From NCBI RefSeq assembly GCF_014650655.1, contig NZ_BMVJ01000004.1, forward strand, positions 83,054 through 116,751: a stretch of DNA of 33,698 nt. The letters run 5' to 3'. The number at the start of each line of letters is the position of its first letter. Positions within the stretch are counted from its first letter, which is position 1. The position numbers were made by a program, and so were the translations under genes. Below, in pieces: positions 1-9,205 of this stretch. Source of the DNA: Streptomyces anandii JCM 4720 (GTDB taxonomy: Bacteria; Actinomycetota; Actinomycetes; Streptomycetales; Streptomycetaceae). The notes beneath the pieces are model-generated. The model saw only the letters and a list, made by a program, of their open reading frames with translations. It did not search any database and was not told where the DNA came from.

Positions 1-78
1 TCGGCCGCCGAGGAGACCGACGGCTCCGGGGCCGCCGACGAGCGGCGCGGCACGTCCGCCCAGGAGGTGACGGCATGA
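1..78 (+). CDS. C-terminal tail of upstream gene, probably the [2Fe-2S] subunit of the molybdenum hydroxylase (partial)
   Basis: Frame 1 is open from the first base to a TGA at 76-78 and encodes 25 residues ending in SAQEVTA. The stop overlaps the ATG of the next gene in an ATGA arrangement, so the two are translationally coupled. The visible tail is Ala/Glu/Asp-rich and shows no diagnostic motif. The assignment to the small [2Fe-2S] subunit is inferred only from the usual gene set of these operons: the large and medium subunits follow and the small one is otherwise missing. It could be another operon member with an acidic C-terminal extension. Confidence 0.55.
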   Translation, partial: SAAEETDGSGAADERRGTSAQEVTA

Positions 79-2468
79 CCGACCAGGCCGTCGAGCGCGA
101 GGTCGGCAGGGCCCGGCTGCGCAAGGAGGACGCCCGGCTGATCACCGGCCAGACCAACTGGACCGACAACATCTCCGTCACGGGCCTGCTGCACATGGCC
201 ATCCTGCGCAGCCCCATGGCGCACGCCCGCCTCGAGCGCGTGGACGTCTCCCCCGCTCTCGGGCGCCCCGGCGTCGTCGCCGCCTACAGCGGCCGCGACC
301 TCGCCGAGGGCCTCGGCTCCCTGCCGTGCGCCTGGCCCGTCACCGAGGACATGGTGCTGCCCGACCACCCGCCGCTCGCCGTGGACGAGGTGCGCCACGC
401 CGGCGACCCGGTGGCGGTGGTGGTGGCCCGCGACCGGTACGCGGCCGCCGACGCCCTGGAGGCGATCGAGGTCGACTACGAGCCGCTGCCACCCGTACTG
501 GACCTCGAAGCGGCGCTCGCCGAGGACGCCCCGCTGGTCCACGCCGACAAGGGCACCAACCGCGCCTACGTCTGGCCCCTGAGAACGGGCGAGGACTACG
601 AGAGCGTCAGGCAGCGCGCGGACGTGGTCGTCAAGCGGCGCTACGAACAGCAGCGCCTCATCCCCAACGCCATGGAGCCGCGCGCGGTCGTCGTCACCCC
701 GCTCGCCGCCTCCGGCGAGTACACCGTGTACTCCGCCACCCAGATCCCGCACATCCTGCGGATCATGCTGTCGGTGGTCACCGGGGTGCCCGAGCACAAA
801 CTGCGCGTGGTAGCCCCGGACGTGGGCGGCGGCTTCGGCTCCAAGCTCCAGGTGTACGGCGAGGAGGCCCTCGCGCTGGTGGTGGCGCGCAAGCTGGGCC
901 GCCCGGTGAAGTGGACCGAGTCCCGCTCGGAGGGCTACCTGGCCACCCACCACGGCCGGGGCATGATCCAGGACATCGAGCTCGCCGCGACCGCCGAGGG
1001 CCGGCTGCTCGGTCTCAAGGTGGACCTGCTCGCCGACATGGGCGCCTACCTGATGCTGGTCACGCCGGGCATTCCGATCCTGGGCGCGTTCATGTACCCG
1101 GCGATCTACAAGATGGACGCCTACGAGTTCAACTGCACGGGCGTGTTCACCACCCGCACCCCCACCGACGCCTACCGCGGCGCCGGGCGCCCCGAGGCCA
1201 CGTACGCCATCGAGCGGGCCATGGACGAACTGGCCGCCGAGGTGGGCCTGGACCCGGTGGAGGTGCGGCGGCGCAACTGGATCCGGCACGAGGAGTTCCC
1301 GTACACCTCGATCGCGGGACTGACCTACGACAGCGGCAACTACGAGGCGGCCACCGACAAGGCGCTCGCCCTGTTCGGCTACGACGACCTGCGCGCCGAG
1401 CAGGCCAAGCGCAACGAGCGCGGGGACACCGTGCGCCTGGGCATCGGCGTGTCGACGTACACCGAGATGTGCGGGCTGGCCCCCAGCCGGGTGCTGCGGG
1501 ACCTGCGCTACTCGGCGGGCGGCTGGGAGGCGGCGAGCATCCGCATGCTGCCCACCGGCAAGGTCGAGGTGGTCACCGGCACCAGCCCGCACGGGCAGGG
1601 ACACGTGACGTCCTGGAGCCAGATCGCCGCCGACGTGCTGGGCGTGCCGTTCGAGGACGTCGAGGTGGTGCACGGCGACACCAAGGTGGCCCCGCAGGGC
1701 ATGGACACCTACGGCTCCCGCTCGCTGGTGGTGGGCGGCGCGGCCGTGCACCGGGCGGCCGAGAAGGTGGTCGACAAGGCGCGCAAGGTCGCCGCGCATC
1801 TGCTGGAGGCCAGCGAGGACGACCTGGAGTTCCGGGACGGGGTGTTCTCCGTCAAGGGCTCACCGGAGGCCCGCAAGACCATCCAGGAACTCGCCTTCGA
1901 GACGTTCACCTCGCACGACGTGCCCGAGGGCATGGAGCCCACCCTCAACGCCGAGCATGTCCTCGACCCGGAGAACTTCTCCTACCCGCACGGCACACAC
2001 CTGTGCGCGGTCGAGATCGACACCGAGACCGGGCAGACACGTATCAGGTCCTACGTGTGCGTCGACGACGTGGGCCGGGTGGTCAACCCGATGATCGTCG
2101 AGGGGCAGGTGCACGGCGGCCTGGCGCAGGGCATCGCGCAGGCTCTGTACGAGGAGGCGGTGTACGACACGGAGGGCAACCTGGTGTCCGGCACGATGGC
2201 CGACTACCTGGTGCCCTCGGCGCCGGACCTGCCCGAGTTCGTCACCGACCGGACCGAGACGCCCGCGGCCTCCAACCCGCTGGGGGTCAAGGGCGTCGGC
2301 GAGGCGGGCACCATCGCCTCCACGCCCGCCGTCGTCAACGCGATCGTGGACGCGCTGCGGCCGCTCGGCGTGCACGACGTGCGCATGCCGTGCACACCGG
2401 AGCGGGTCTGGGAGGCGGCACGGTCGGCGAGGCGGTCCGCGGCCGCCGGGAAGGAGGGCTCGGCATGA
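75..2468 (+). CDS. Molybdopterin-binding large subunit of a CO dehydrogenase/xanthine dehydrogenase-family hydroxylase (form II CoxL-like)
   Basis: This 797-residue protein is the catalytic subunit of a molybdenum hydroxylase. It binds the molybdopterin-cytosine-dinucleotide type cofactor and oxidises a substrate with water as oxygen donor, passing electrons to the FeS and FAD subunits. Visible hallmarks are an N-terminal aldehyde oxidase/xanthine dehydrogenase a/b hammerhead (about residues 20-130), VGGGFGSK (250-257), AYRGAGR (366-372) and GVGEAGT near the C-terminus with the conserved Glu at 743. Length matches the family (about 770-810). The active-site loop is AYRGAGR rather than the AYxCSFR that carries the Cu-ligating Cys in true (form I) CO dehydrogenase, so CO oxidation is not supported and an organic aldehyde, purine or other substrate is possible. 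ATG overlaps the upstream stop, and the next gene overlaps this one by ATGA. Confidence 0.95.
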   Translation: MTDQAVEREVGRARLRKEDARLITGQTNWTDNISVTGLLHMAILRSPMAHARLERVDVSPALGRPGVVAAYSGRDLAEGLGSLPCAWPVTEDMVLPDHPPLAVDEVRHAGDPVAVVVARDRYAAADALEAIEVDYEPLPPVLDLEAALAEDAPLVHADKGTNRAYVWPLRTGEDYESVRQRADVVVKRRYEQQRLIPNAMEPRAVVVTPLAASGEYTVYSATQIPHILRIMLSVVTGVPEHKLRVVAPDVGGGFGSKLQVYGEEALALVVARKLGRPVKWTESRSEGYLATHHGRGMIQDIELAATAEGRLLGLKVDLLADMGAYLMLVTPGIPILGAFMYPAIYKMDAYEFNCTGVFTTRTPTDAYRGAGRPEATYAIERAMDELAAEVGLDPVEVRRRNWIRHEEFPYTSIAGLTYDSGNYEAATDKALALFGYDDLRAEQAKRNERGDTVRLGIGVSTYTEMCGLAPSRVLRDLRYSAGGWEAASIRMLPTGKVEVVTGTSPHGQGHVTSWSQIAADVLGVPFEDVEVVHGDTKVAPQGMDTYGSRSLVVGGAAVHRAAEKVVDKARKVAAHLLEASEDDLEFRDGVFSVKGSPEARKTIQELAFETFTSHDVPEGMEPTLNAEHVLDPENFSYPHGTHLCAVEIDTETGQTRIRSYVCVDDVGRVVNPMIVEGQVHGGLAQGIAQALYEEAVYDTEGNLVSGTMADYLVPSAPDLPEFVTDRTETPAASNPLGVKGVGEAGTIASTPAVVNAIVDALRPLGVHDVRMPCTPERVWEAARSARRSAAAGKEGSA

Positions 2469-3319
2469 TTCCCCCCGCATTCGACTACGTACGCCCGGCC
2501 GGCGTCGACGAGGCCGTGCGCGCGCTCGCCGACGCGGGCGAGGACGCCAAGGTGCTGGCCGGCGGGCAGAGCCTGCTGCCGCTGCTGAGGCTGCGGCTGG
2601 CCTTCCCCGAGCTGGTCGTCGACGTCGGGCGCATCCCGGAGCTGCGCGGGGTGCGCGAGGACGGCGACACGCTCGCGATCGGCGCGCTGACCACGCACCA
2701 CGACGTGGTCCACGACCCGCTGGTGCGCCGGCACGCCGGTCTGCTGGCCCAGGCCACCGAGGCCGTGGCCGACCCCGCCGTACGGCACCGGGGCACCCTC
2801 GGCGGCTCGCTCGCCCACGCCGACCCGGCCGGCGACCTGCCCGCGGTGGCGCTGGCTCTGGACGCCGAGCTCGTCGCCCAGGGGCCGGGCGGGCGGCGCA
2901 CGATCCCGGCCCGCGAGTTCTTCGCCGACTACCTGCAGACCACCCTGGCCCCCGACGAGCTCCTGGTCGAGATCCGGGTGCCGAAGCGGGACGGCTGGGG
3001 CTTCCGGTACGAGAAGTTCAGCCGGGTCGCCCAGTCCTGGGCGATGGTGGGCGTCGCCGCGCTCGTACGGCGCGACAACGGGCACATCGCCGAGGCGCGG
3101 GTCGGGCTGACCAACATGGGCGCCACCCCGCTGCGCGCCACGGCGGCCGAGGAGGCGCTGGCCGGGGCCGGGGACGCCGGGTCGGTGGCGCGGGCCGCGG
3201 AGTCGGCGGCCGAGGGCACCCGGCCGTCCCGGGACGCCTCGGCCTCGCCCGAGTACCGGGCGCACCTGGCGCGGGTGCTCACCAAGCGGGCGGTCCTGTC
3301 CGCCGCAGGGATGGGGTGA
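2465..3319 (+). CDS. FAD-binding medium subunit (CoxM-like) of the molybdenum hydroxylase
   Basis: This 284-residue protein is the flavin subunit that takes electrons from the [2Fe-2S] centres and passes them to an acceptor. The start is fixed by an ATGA overlap with the large-subunit stop. The two FAD pyrophosphate motifs sit where they do in CoxM: AGGQS at residues 32-36 and TLGG at 111-114. A CO dehydrogenase flavoprotein C-terminal domain follows from about residue 175 (FRYEKFSRVAQSWAMVGVAA). Length agrees with the family (about 285-300). Its stop lies 15 nt before the ATPase ATG, so it belongs to the same transcript. Confidence 0.95.
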   Translation: MIPPAFDYVRPAGVDEAVRALADAGEDAKVLAGGQSLLPLLRLRLAFPELVVDVGRIPELRGVREDGDTLAIGALTTHHDVVHDPLVRRHAGLLAQATEAVADPAVRHRGTLGGSLAHADPAGDLPAVALALDAELVAQGPGGRRTIPAREFFADYLQTTLAPDELLVEIRVPKRDGWGFRYEKFSRVAQSWAMVGVAALVRRDNGHIAEARVGLTNMGATPLRATAAEEALAGAGDAGSVARAAESAAEGTRPSRDASASPEYRAHLARVLTKRAVLSAAGMG

Positions 3320-3334
3320 GCGCCGATCACCGCC

Positions 3335-4210
3335 ATGGACGGCCCCGAACAGGTGCGGGCCCGCCTGGAGGAGACGGGGTACCTCGTCGACGACGGGCTG
3401 GCCATCGCCTGCTTCCTGGCGCTCAGGCTGCACCGGCCGGTCTTCTGCGAGGGCGACGCGGGCGTCGGCAAGACGGCGCTCGCCTCCGCCCTCGCCGAGG
3501 CGCTCGGCGCCCCGCTGATCCGGCTCCAGTGCCACGAGGGCATCGACGCCTCGCAGGCGCTGTACGACTGGGACTTCCCCCGTCAGCTGCTGCATCTGCG
3601 GGCCGCCGAGGCGGCCGGCGTCAAGGACGCCGAACGGCTCGAACGCGAGCTGTACGACCGGCGGTTCCTGGTCGCCCGGCCGCTGCTCAAGGCGCTGCAG
3701 ACCCAGCCGTCGGTGCTGCTCGTCGACGAGATCGACCGCGCCGACGACGAGTTCGAGGCGTTCCTGCTGGAGGTGCTGTCGGAGTTCCAGGTCACCATCC
3801 CGGAGCTGGGGACGCTGCGGGCGGAGGTGCCGCCGGTGGTGGTGCTGACCTCCAACCGGACCCGGGAGGTGCACGACGCGCTGAAGCGGCGCTGCCTGTA
3901 CCACTGGTTCGACCATCCGGGCTTCGCCCGCGAACTGGCCATCGTGCGGCGGCGGTTGCCCGAGGTGTCGGCCCGGCTGGCCGAGCAGGTGACCGCGCTG
4001 GTGCAGGCGCTGCGCGCGGAGGACCTGCTCAAACCACCCGGGGTGGCGGAGACGCTGGACTGGGCACGCGCGCTGGACGCGCTGGGCGCGAGCGAGGTCG
4101 ACGCGGAGCTCGCGGTCGCCACCCTGGGCTCGGTCCTGAAGTACCGCGAGGACACCGACCGGGCCCGGGGTCTGGACTTCGCGGCGGTCCTCGCGGCGCG
4201 GGGGGCGTGA
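3335..4210 (+). CDS. MoxR-family AAA+ ATPase (CoxD-like)
   Basis: This 291-residue AAA+ ATPase is of the MoxR/CoxD group, which acts as a chaperone in activating the molybdenum hydroxylase active site, usually together with a VWA-domain partner. Walker A is DAGVGKT (residues 41-47), Walker B is LLVDEID (about 128-134), and sensor 1 Asn lies in LTSN (about 171-174), followed by an Arg-rich segment (KRRC) that may hold the arginine finger. The ATG at 3335 is the only choice, because the in-frame codons upstream run straight into the TGA of the FAD-subunit gene. The stop overlaps the GTG of the VWA gene (GTGA), fitting a MoxR/VWA pair made in a fixed ratio. Confidence 0.93.
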   Translation: MDGPEQVRARLEETGYLVDDGLAIACFLALRLHRPVFCEGDAGVGKTALASALAEALGAPLIRLQCHEGIDASQALYDWDFPRQLLHLRAAEAAGVKDAERLERELYDRRFLVARPLLKALQTQPSVLLVDEIDRADDEFEAFLLEVLSEFQVTIPELGTLRAEVPPVVVLTSNRTREVHDALKRRCLYHWFDHPGFARELAIVRRRLPEVSARLAEQVTALVQALRAEDLLKPPGVAETLDWARALDALGASEVDAELAVATLGSVLKYREDTDRARGLDFAAVLAARGA

Positions 4211-5445
4211 GCGCCGTGGCGGGCACGGACCCCGAACCGGCCGGACGGCTCCGGGCGGACGCCGTGCTGCTCGGCTTCGCGCGGGCGCTGCGCGCCGCGG
4301 GCGCCGACACCAGCCCCGAGCGCGCGCACACCTTCCTGCGGGCGGTGGACGCCCTGCGGCCCGGTGTCCGGGCGGACGTGTACTGGGCGGGGCGGCTCAC
4401 GCTGTGCGGCGACCGGGACGACCTGGAGCGCTACGACCGGGTCTTCGCCGCCTACTTCGGCACCGGGGAGGCCCCCACCCGGCCGACGCGGACACTCGTA
4501 CCGCCGCGGATGCGGCTCACCCTGCGGGAGGCCCCCGCCGGGCCGCGGCCCGACGGCCCCCGGGGCGAGCGGCAGGGGCCGCCCACCGCATCGCTGGCCA
4601 GTTCGGTGGAGGTCCTGCGCCATCGCGACGTGGCCCACCTGGACGCCGCCGAGCGGGCGCAGGTGCACCGGCTGCTGGCCGCGTTCGCGCTGCGCGGGCA
4701 GCCGCGGCGCACCGCGCGCCGCAGGCCGGCCCGGCGCGGCAGGGTCGACCCGCACCGCACGGTGCGGGAGCTGCTGCGGCGCGGCGGCGAGCCCGCGCTG
4801 CTGCGGCGGCACGCCCGGGCCGAGCGGCCCCGGCGGGTGGTGCTGCTCGTCGACGTCAGCGGGTCCATGGCGCCGTACGCCGACGCGCTGCTGCGCTTCG
4901 CCCACGCGGCGGCCCGCGGGCAGCGCACGGAGGTGTTCACCATCGGCACCCGTCTGACCCGGGTGACGCGGGAACTGTCGCACCGGGACCCGGACCTGGC
5001 GATGGCCTCGGTCGCCGAGGCGGTGCCCGACTGGCGCGGCGGCACGCGGCTCGGCGAGCTGCTGCGGGAGTTCCTCGACCGGTGGGGGCAGCGGGGCATG
5101 GCGCGCGGGGCCGTGGTGGTGCTGCTGTCGGACGGCTGGGAGCGCGGCGACCCCGAGCTGCTGGCCGCGCAGATGCGGCGCCTGCACCGCCTGGCGCACC
5201 GCGTCGTCTGGGCCAACCCGCGCAAGGCCCGCCCCGGCTACGCCCCGCTCGCCGCCGGCATGGCCGGCGCCCTGCCGAGTGTGGACGCCTTCGTGGAGGG
5301 CCACAGCCTGGCGGCGCTGGAACATCTGGCGGCGGTGGTACGGGGAGCGGACACGGGCGCGGACCCCGGGGGCACCCGCGGACCTGACAAGGGCCGCTCC
5401 AAAGACGGTACGACGGCGCCGCGGGCTTCGGGGCGGTTGCCGTGA
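4207..5445 (+). CDS. VWA-domain protein, CoxE-like
   Basis: A 412-residue protein starting at a GTG that overlaps the ATPase stop. The C-terminal half is a von Willebrand factor A-like domain with a metal-ion-dependent adhesion site: DVSGSM at residues 216-221, a GGT further on and LSDGWERGD as the third element. The N-terminal 200 residues are Arg/Ala-rich with helical stretches, as in CoxE proteins. Proteins of this family partner MoxR ATPases in metal-centre maturation of CO dehydrogenase-like enzymes; this is known for the family and inferred here from position. The frame stays open far upstream (to 3316), but that extension overlaps the ATPase gene and has no family resemblance. Confidence 0.9.
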   Translation: MSAVAGTDPEPAGRLRADAVLLGFARALRAAGADTSPERAHTFLRAVDALRPGVRADVYWAGRLTLCGDRDDLERYDRVFAAYFGTGEAPTRPTRTLVPPRMRLTLREAPAGPRPDGPRGERQGPPTASLASSVEVLRHRDVAHLDAAERAQVHRLLAAFALRGQPRRTARRRPARRGRVDPHRTVRELLRRGGEPALLRRHARAERPRRVVLLVDVSGSMAPYADALLRFAHAAARGQRTEVFTIGTRLTRVTRELSHRDPDLAMASVAEAVPDWRGGTRLGELLREFLDRWGQRGMARGAVVVLLSDGWERGDPELLAAQMRRLHRLAHRVVWANPRKARPGYAPLAAGMAGALPSVDAFVEGHSLAALEHLAAVVRGADTGADPGGTRGPDKGRSKDGTTAPRASGRLP

Positions 5446-5514
5446 GCGGGTGGGCGCCGGGCGGTGGGGGGCGGCCGGGGCTGTCCGGTGGACGTGTGCG
5501 GGAAGGAGTGCGGC

Positions 5515-6621
5515 GTGCGTGAGATTCTGCCCGTGCTGGAGCGGTGGTACGCGGCTCGGGTTCCGTTCGGGCTGGCCACGGTGGTCTCGGTCAGCCGCAG
5601 CGCGCCGCGCGACCCCGGCGCGGCGATGGCGGTCGGCCCGGACGACGAGGTGGCGGGCAGCGTGTCCGGGGGCTGTGTGGAAGGCGCGGTCTTCGAGCTG
5701 GCCCAGGAGGTGGTGGCGAGCGGCGAGGCGCGCCTGGCGACCTTCGGCTACAGCGACGAGGACGCCTTCGCGGTCGGCCTCACCTGCGGCGGCGAGATCA
5801 CCGTGCTGGTCCGTCCCGTCACCCACGAGTCCGATCCCGCCTTCGGCGCGGTCGCCGCGTCGGTCGCCTCCGGCGAACCGGTGACCCTGGCGACCGTGGT
5901 CGACGGGCCCGCGCCGCGCGGGGCGACCCTCGCGGTGTGGCCGCACACGGTCGTGGGCAGCCTGGGCGCGCCCGGACTGGACGTCGCCGTCACCGCCGAC
6001 GCCCGCGGCGAACTCGCCCTCGGCGCCACGGGCACACGGCACTACGGGGCGAACGGTGAGCGCAGGGAGGACGCCGTCACCGTCTTCCTGCACTCCTTCG
6101 CCCCGCCCCCACGGATGCTGGTGTTCGGCGCGATCGACTACGCGGCCGCGGTGGCCCGGATCGGCGCGTTCCTCGGCTACCGCGTCACGGTGTGCGACGC
6201 CCGGCCGGTGTTCGCCACGCCGAAGCGGTTCCCGGACGCCGTGGAGGTCGTCGTGGACTGGCCGCACCGCTATCTGCGCGGCACGGACACCGACGAGCGC
6301 ACGGTGATCTGCGTCCTGACCCACGACCCCAAGTTCGACGTGCCGCTGCTCGAGGAGGCGCTGCGCCGCCCCGCCGCGTACATCGGCGCGATGGGCAGCC
6401 GCCGTACCCACGACGACCGGCTCGCGCGGCTGGTGGAGGCGGGCCTCACCGACGCCGAGCTGTCCCGGCTGCGCTCGCCGGTCGGGCTGGACCTCGGCGC
6501 CCGTACGCCCGAGGAGGTGGCCGTGTCCGTCGCGGCCGAGATCGTCGCGCTGCGCTGGGGCGGCACGGGGCAGCCCCTGACCGCGACCGCCGGAGCCATC
6601 CACACGGCAGGCTCCGCCTGA
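5515..6621 (+). CDS. XdhC/CoxF-family molybdenum-cofactor maturation protein
   Basis: A 368-residue XdhC-type protein. Family members bind molybdenum cofactor and deliver it, after sulfuration, to xanthine dehydrogenase-like enzymes. The N-terminal XdhC/CoxI domain contains GGCVEG (residues 52-57). The C-terminal Rossmann-like domain contains YIGAMGSRRT and GLDLGARTPEEVAVSVAAEI, both standard for the family. I chose GTG 5515 because a GGAAGGAG ribosome-binding site sits just upstream and the N-terminus then aligns with relatives (VREILPVLERW). An ATG at 5464 would add 17 unrelated residues. It lies 69 nt after the VWA gene on the same strand, completing the maturation set. Confidence 0.92.
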   Translation: MREILPVLERWYAARVPFGLATVVSVSRSAPRDPGAAMAVGPDDEVAGSVSGGCVEGAVFELAQEVVASGEARLATFGYSDEDAFAVGLTCGGEITVLVRPVTHESDPAFGAVAASVASGEPVTLATVVDGPAPRGATLAVWPHTVVGSLGAPGLDVAVTADARGELALGATGTRHYGANGERREDAVTVFLHSFAPPPRMLVFGAIDYAAAVARIGAFLGYRVTVCDARPVFATPKRFPDAVEVVVDWPHRYLRGTDTDERTVICVLTHDPKFDVPLLEEALRRPAAYIGAMGSRRTHDDRLARLVEAGLTDAELSRLRSPVGLDLGARTPEEVAVSVAAEIVALRWGGTGQPLTATAGAIHTAGSA

Positions 6622-6649
6622 GGCCGAGTGGCGAGGAGGAGAGGAAGAG

Positions 6650-7390
6650 ATGGAGCTGCACCACGAATTCACCGTGCCCGTCCCGGTCGACGACGCCTGG
6701 CGGGCGCTCCTCGACATCGAGCGGATCGCGCCGTGTCTGCCGGGGGCCACCGTCGAGGAGTACGACGGCAAGAAGGTCACCGGCTCGGTCAAGGTCAGAC
6801 TGGGGCCGATCACCGTCACCTACAAGGGGACGGCGGTCTTCGAGGAGCAGGACGAGGCGGCCCACCGCATGGTGCTCGCCGCGAGCGGCCGCGAGACCCG
6901 GGGACAGGGCACCGCCCGGGCCACCGTCACGGGCACGCTGGAGGAGCGCGACGGCACCACGGCGGTGTCGGTGCGCACCGATCTGCAGGTGACCGGCCGG
7001 CCAGCGCAGTTCGGGCGGGGCGTGATGGCGGAGGTGGGCGACCGCCTGGTGGGCCAGTTCGCGAACTGCCTGGCAGCGCGGCTCGCGGAACCGACGGCGC
7101 AAGCCGCGCCGGAGGCGGGCGCCGGTGCCGTGACGGAGGCGGGCGCCGGTGCCGTGACGGAGGCGGGCGCCGGTGCCGCACCGGAGGCGGGCACCGAGAC
7201 GTCCGCCGAGGCCGCCGAGAAGCCCGCCGTCGGCACCCGCGCCCAGCCGCCCGCGTACGCCCCCGCCGAGCCGATCGACCTGCTGCGCACCGCCGGTGGG
7301 CCGGTCGCCAAGCGCGTGGCGGTGGCGGGCGGCGCGGCCGCCGCGGTGGTGTTGCTGGTGGTGGCGGTGCGCCGCCTGCGGGGCAGGTGA
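6650..7390 (+). CDS. CoxG-like SRPBCC protein with repetitive linker and C-terminal membrane anchor
   Basis: A 246-residue protein. Residues 1-145 form a CoxG/SRPBCC (START-like) domain with the typical CLPGATVEE and VKVRLGPITVTYKG strands. A low-complexity Ala/Gly/Glu linker (about 150-215) follows, including 24-bp DNA repeats. The C-terminal end is a single hydrophobic helix (VAVAGGAAAAVVLLVVAV) followed by Arg residues, placing the domain on the cytoplasmic face of the membrane. CoxG is reported to recruit CO dehydrogenase to the membrane in carboxidotrophs, and a similar anchoring role is inferred here. An AGGAGAGGAAG ribosome-binding site precedes ATG 6650. It is the last gene of the operon. 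Confidence 0.9.
   Translation: MELHHEFTVPVPVDDAWRALLDIERIAPCLPGATVEEYDGKKVTGSVKVRLGPITVTYKGTAVFEEQDEAAHRMVLAASGRETRGQGTARATVTGTLEERDGTTAVSVRTDLQVTGRPAQFGRGVMAEVGDRLVGQFANCLAARLAEPTAQAAPEAGAGAVTEAGAGAVTEAGAGAAPEAGTETSAEAAEKPAVGTRAQPPAYAPAEPIDLLRTAGGPVAKRVAVAGGAAAAVVLLVVAVRRLRGR
7111..7195 (+). repeat. 24-bp tandem repeat in the linker of the CoxG-like gene
   Basis: Two identical 24-bp units (7111-7134 and 7135-7158), a third with a changed end (7159-7182) and a partial fourth encode repeats of EAGAGAVT. The period keeps the reading frame, so copy number can change without breaking the gene. Confidence 0.9.
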
Positions 7391-7652
7391 CCTGGGGTGG
7401 CCTGCGTGCAAGGATTTCCATAGATTCCTCCCGGTTTTGTCGGCCGGGATGGTGTGCGGCGTGTCCGGGACGGGTAGGCGGCGCATCAACGGATGAGGCA
7501 TGCATGGCCTCTGCAGCACATGTGCCGCACATCCCCGCTGGAAGGAGGTCCGTGACAGCGCACCATCGCAGCGCCCGGGCCGCCTCCGCGCACGGAGCGG
7601 TGGCCCGGATCTCGTCCAGAAGTCGGGAATGAGAAAGGGAAGTGTGATCCCG
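7391..7652. other. Intergenic stretch without a convincing gene
   Basis: No frame here has a protein with family resemblance. It holds a perfect 10-bp palindrome (GCACATGTGC, 7516-7525) and a near-perfect anti-16S sequence (GGAAGGAGGT, 7540-7549). That sequence lies only 2 nt before a GTG at 7552, which opens a 26-codon frame ending at 7632. The spacing is too short for efficient initiation, so I do not call the frame a gene. It may be a leader, a remnant or chance. Confidence 0.4.
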
Positions 7653-7675
7653 GGGCGGCCCCGTCGGGGTCGCCC
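7653..7675. terminator. Bidirectional hairpin between convergent genes
   Basis: A 10-bp stem (GGGCGGCCCC paired with GGGGTCGCCC, one G-U) with a 3-nt loop. It lies just after the operon side and 22 bp from the stop of the minus-strand MFS gene. Its position between convergent units fits an intrinsic terminator without a U-tract, as is common in Streptomyces. Confidence 0.7.
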
Positions 7676-7696
7676 TCCGCTGTGCGCGGCCGCCCG

Positions 7697-9136
7697 TCAC
7701 CGCCTGCCCGGAAGCCGCACGCCCGGCAGCAGCGCGCCCGGAAGCAGCGCCAGCACCAGGAGCACGGTGGCCGCGTAGAGGCCCGCCGAGCCGAGCGCCA
7801 CCGCGTGGAATCCCCGTACGAACTGTGCCTGGTCGCCGGGCTGTCCGGCGACGGCGCCGGCCACGGCGATGCCGATGGCTCCGCCGGTCTGGCGCGCGGT
7901 GTTGTTCACGGCGGAGGCCAGCCCCGAGCGGTCGGCGGGCACCGCCGCGACGGCGGCCGCCACGACGGCGGGGGTGAGTATGCCGAGGCCGGTGCCCCAC
8001 AGCAGAAAGGCCGGCAGCAGCACCGCGTAGCCGGAGTGCGGCTGGGCGCGGGCCAGCAGGGCCAGGCCGGCGGCGGCGCACAGCAGTCCGGCGGCGGCCG
8101 GCAGCCGGGCCCCGATCCGGCTGGTGATCCGCCCGCCGAACGGCGCGATCAACGCGAGCGGTGCGAACAGCGGGACGACGGCCAGACCGGCGCCCAGCGC
8201 GGAACGGCCCTGCACGGACTGCAGGAACAGCATCAGCACGAACAGCGCGCCCAGCGTGCACAGGTTCATGATTCCGGCGGCGGCGTTGGCCGTGTCGAAA
8301 GCGGGCCGCCGCAGCAGCGCGGGCGGCAGCATCGCTGCCTCCCCGCGCCGTGCCTCGGCGACGCACAGCGCGACCAGGGCGACCACCGCGACCACCCCGG
8401 CGGCGACGGCCCGCGGGGCGCCGGCCCCGGACCGTCCGCCCTGGACGAAGGCGTACGTCGTGGCGAGCAGCAGCAGCGCTCCCAGCAGCAGTCCGGGCAG
8501 GTCCAGGGGCGGGGTGTCGGCGCTGCGGCTCTCGCGCACGACGGCCGCGGAGCACACCAGGGCCACCAGCACGATCGGCACGTTGACGAGGAAGACCGCG
8601 CGCCAGCCCAGCCCGTCGACGAGCAGTCCGCCGAGCAGCGGACCGGCCGGCAGGGCCAGGCTGCCGATGCCCGCCCACACCCCGATCGCCCGCGCCCGCC
8701 CGCGCTCGTCCGGGAACGCCTGCCCGATGATGGCCAGCGTGCCCGGCAGCAGCAGGGCGGCCCCCGTGCCCTGCACGACACGGGACGCGACCAGCACGGC
8801 GACGTCCGGGGCGAGTCCGCAGGCGAGGGAGCCCAGGCCGAAGACGCCGAGCCCGGCCAGCACGACACGCCGGTGACCGTAACGGTCGCCCGCCGTGCCG
8901 CTGGTCAGCATCAGCGCGGCGAGCGCAAGCGCGTAGCCGTCCACGACCCACTGGAGTCCGCCGATGTCCGCGCCGAGGCCCGAACCGATCCGGGGCAGCG
9001 CGACGTTGACGATCGTCACGTCGAGCAGCACCAGGAAGTACCCGGCGCACATCACGACGAGGACGGTGCGGGGCGAGCCGGTGGGCCGGGCCGGGCCGAC
9101 GACCCGCCTCAGGAGCGTTGCCGGTGTGTCAGCCAT
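7697..9136 (-). CDS. DHA2-type (14-helix) MFS drug/proton antiporter
   Basis: A 479-residue, strongly hydrophobic protein with the signatures of EmrB/QacA-type exporters: LDVTIVNVALP (residues 38-48) in helix 1, GDRYGHRR (83-90) in the loop after helix 2, and a GPLLGGLLVDGLGWRAVFLVNVP block in the helix 5-6 region. About 14 membrane segments are visible. Such proteins expel lipophilic or toxic compounds using the proton gradient; the substrate cannot be read from sequence. I chose the ATG at 9136 because GGAG lies about 5 nt upstream. A further ATG 10 codons earlier lacks such a site. It follows the phosphoesterase gene on the same strand by 69 nt. Confidence 0.9.
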   Translation of the reverse strand: MADTPATLLRRVVGPARPTGSPRTVLVVMCAGYFLVLLDVTIVNVALPRIGSGLGADIGGLQWVVDGYALALAALMLTSGTAGDRYGHRRVVLAGLGVFGLGSLACGLAPDVAVLVASRVVQGTGAALLLPGTLAIIGQAFPDERGRARAIGVWAGIGSLALPAGPLLGGLLVDGLGWRAVFLVNVPIVLVALVCSAAVVRESRSADTPPLDLPGLLLGALLLLATTYAFVQGGRSGAGAPRAVAAGVVAVVALVALCVAEARRGEAAMLPPALLRRPAFDTANAAAGIMNLCTLGALFVLMLFLQSVQGRSALGAGLAVVPLFAPLALIAPFGGRITSRIGARLPAAAGLLCAAAGLALLARAQPHSGYAVLLPAFLLWGTGLGILTPAVVAAAVAAVPADRSGLASAVNNTARQTGGAIGIAVAGAVAGQPGDQAQFVRGFHAVALGSAGLYAATVLLVLALLPGALLPGVRLPGRR

Positions 9137-9205
9137 GACTCCACGAGTACCACCGGGGTCTGACACTCCCGTCCGGATCGGCGGCGCGCAGGGACCCGCC
9201 GGCTC

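Noticed and set aside
75-2468. Assignment as a true aerobic CO dehydrogenase large subunit
   Set aside because: The active-site loop AYRGAGR lacks the Cys of AYxCSFR needed for the Mo-Cu centre.
3583-6819. A 1078-codon minus-strand open frame opposite the maturation genes
   Set aside because: It covers several well-supported plus-strand genes, its translation is Arg/Gly/Pro/His-rich without any domain, and long antisense frames are expected at this GC content.
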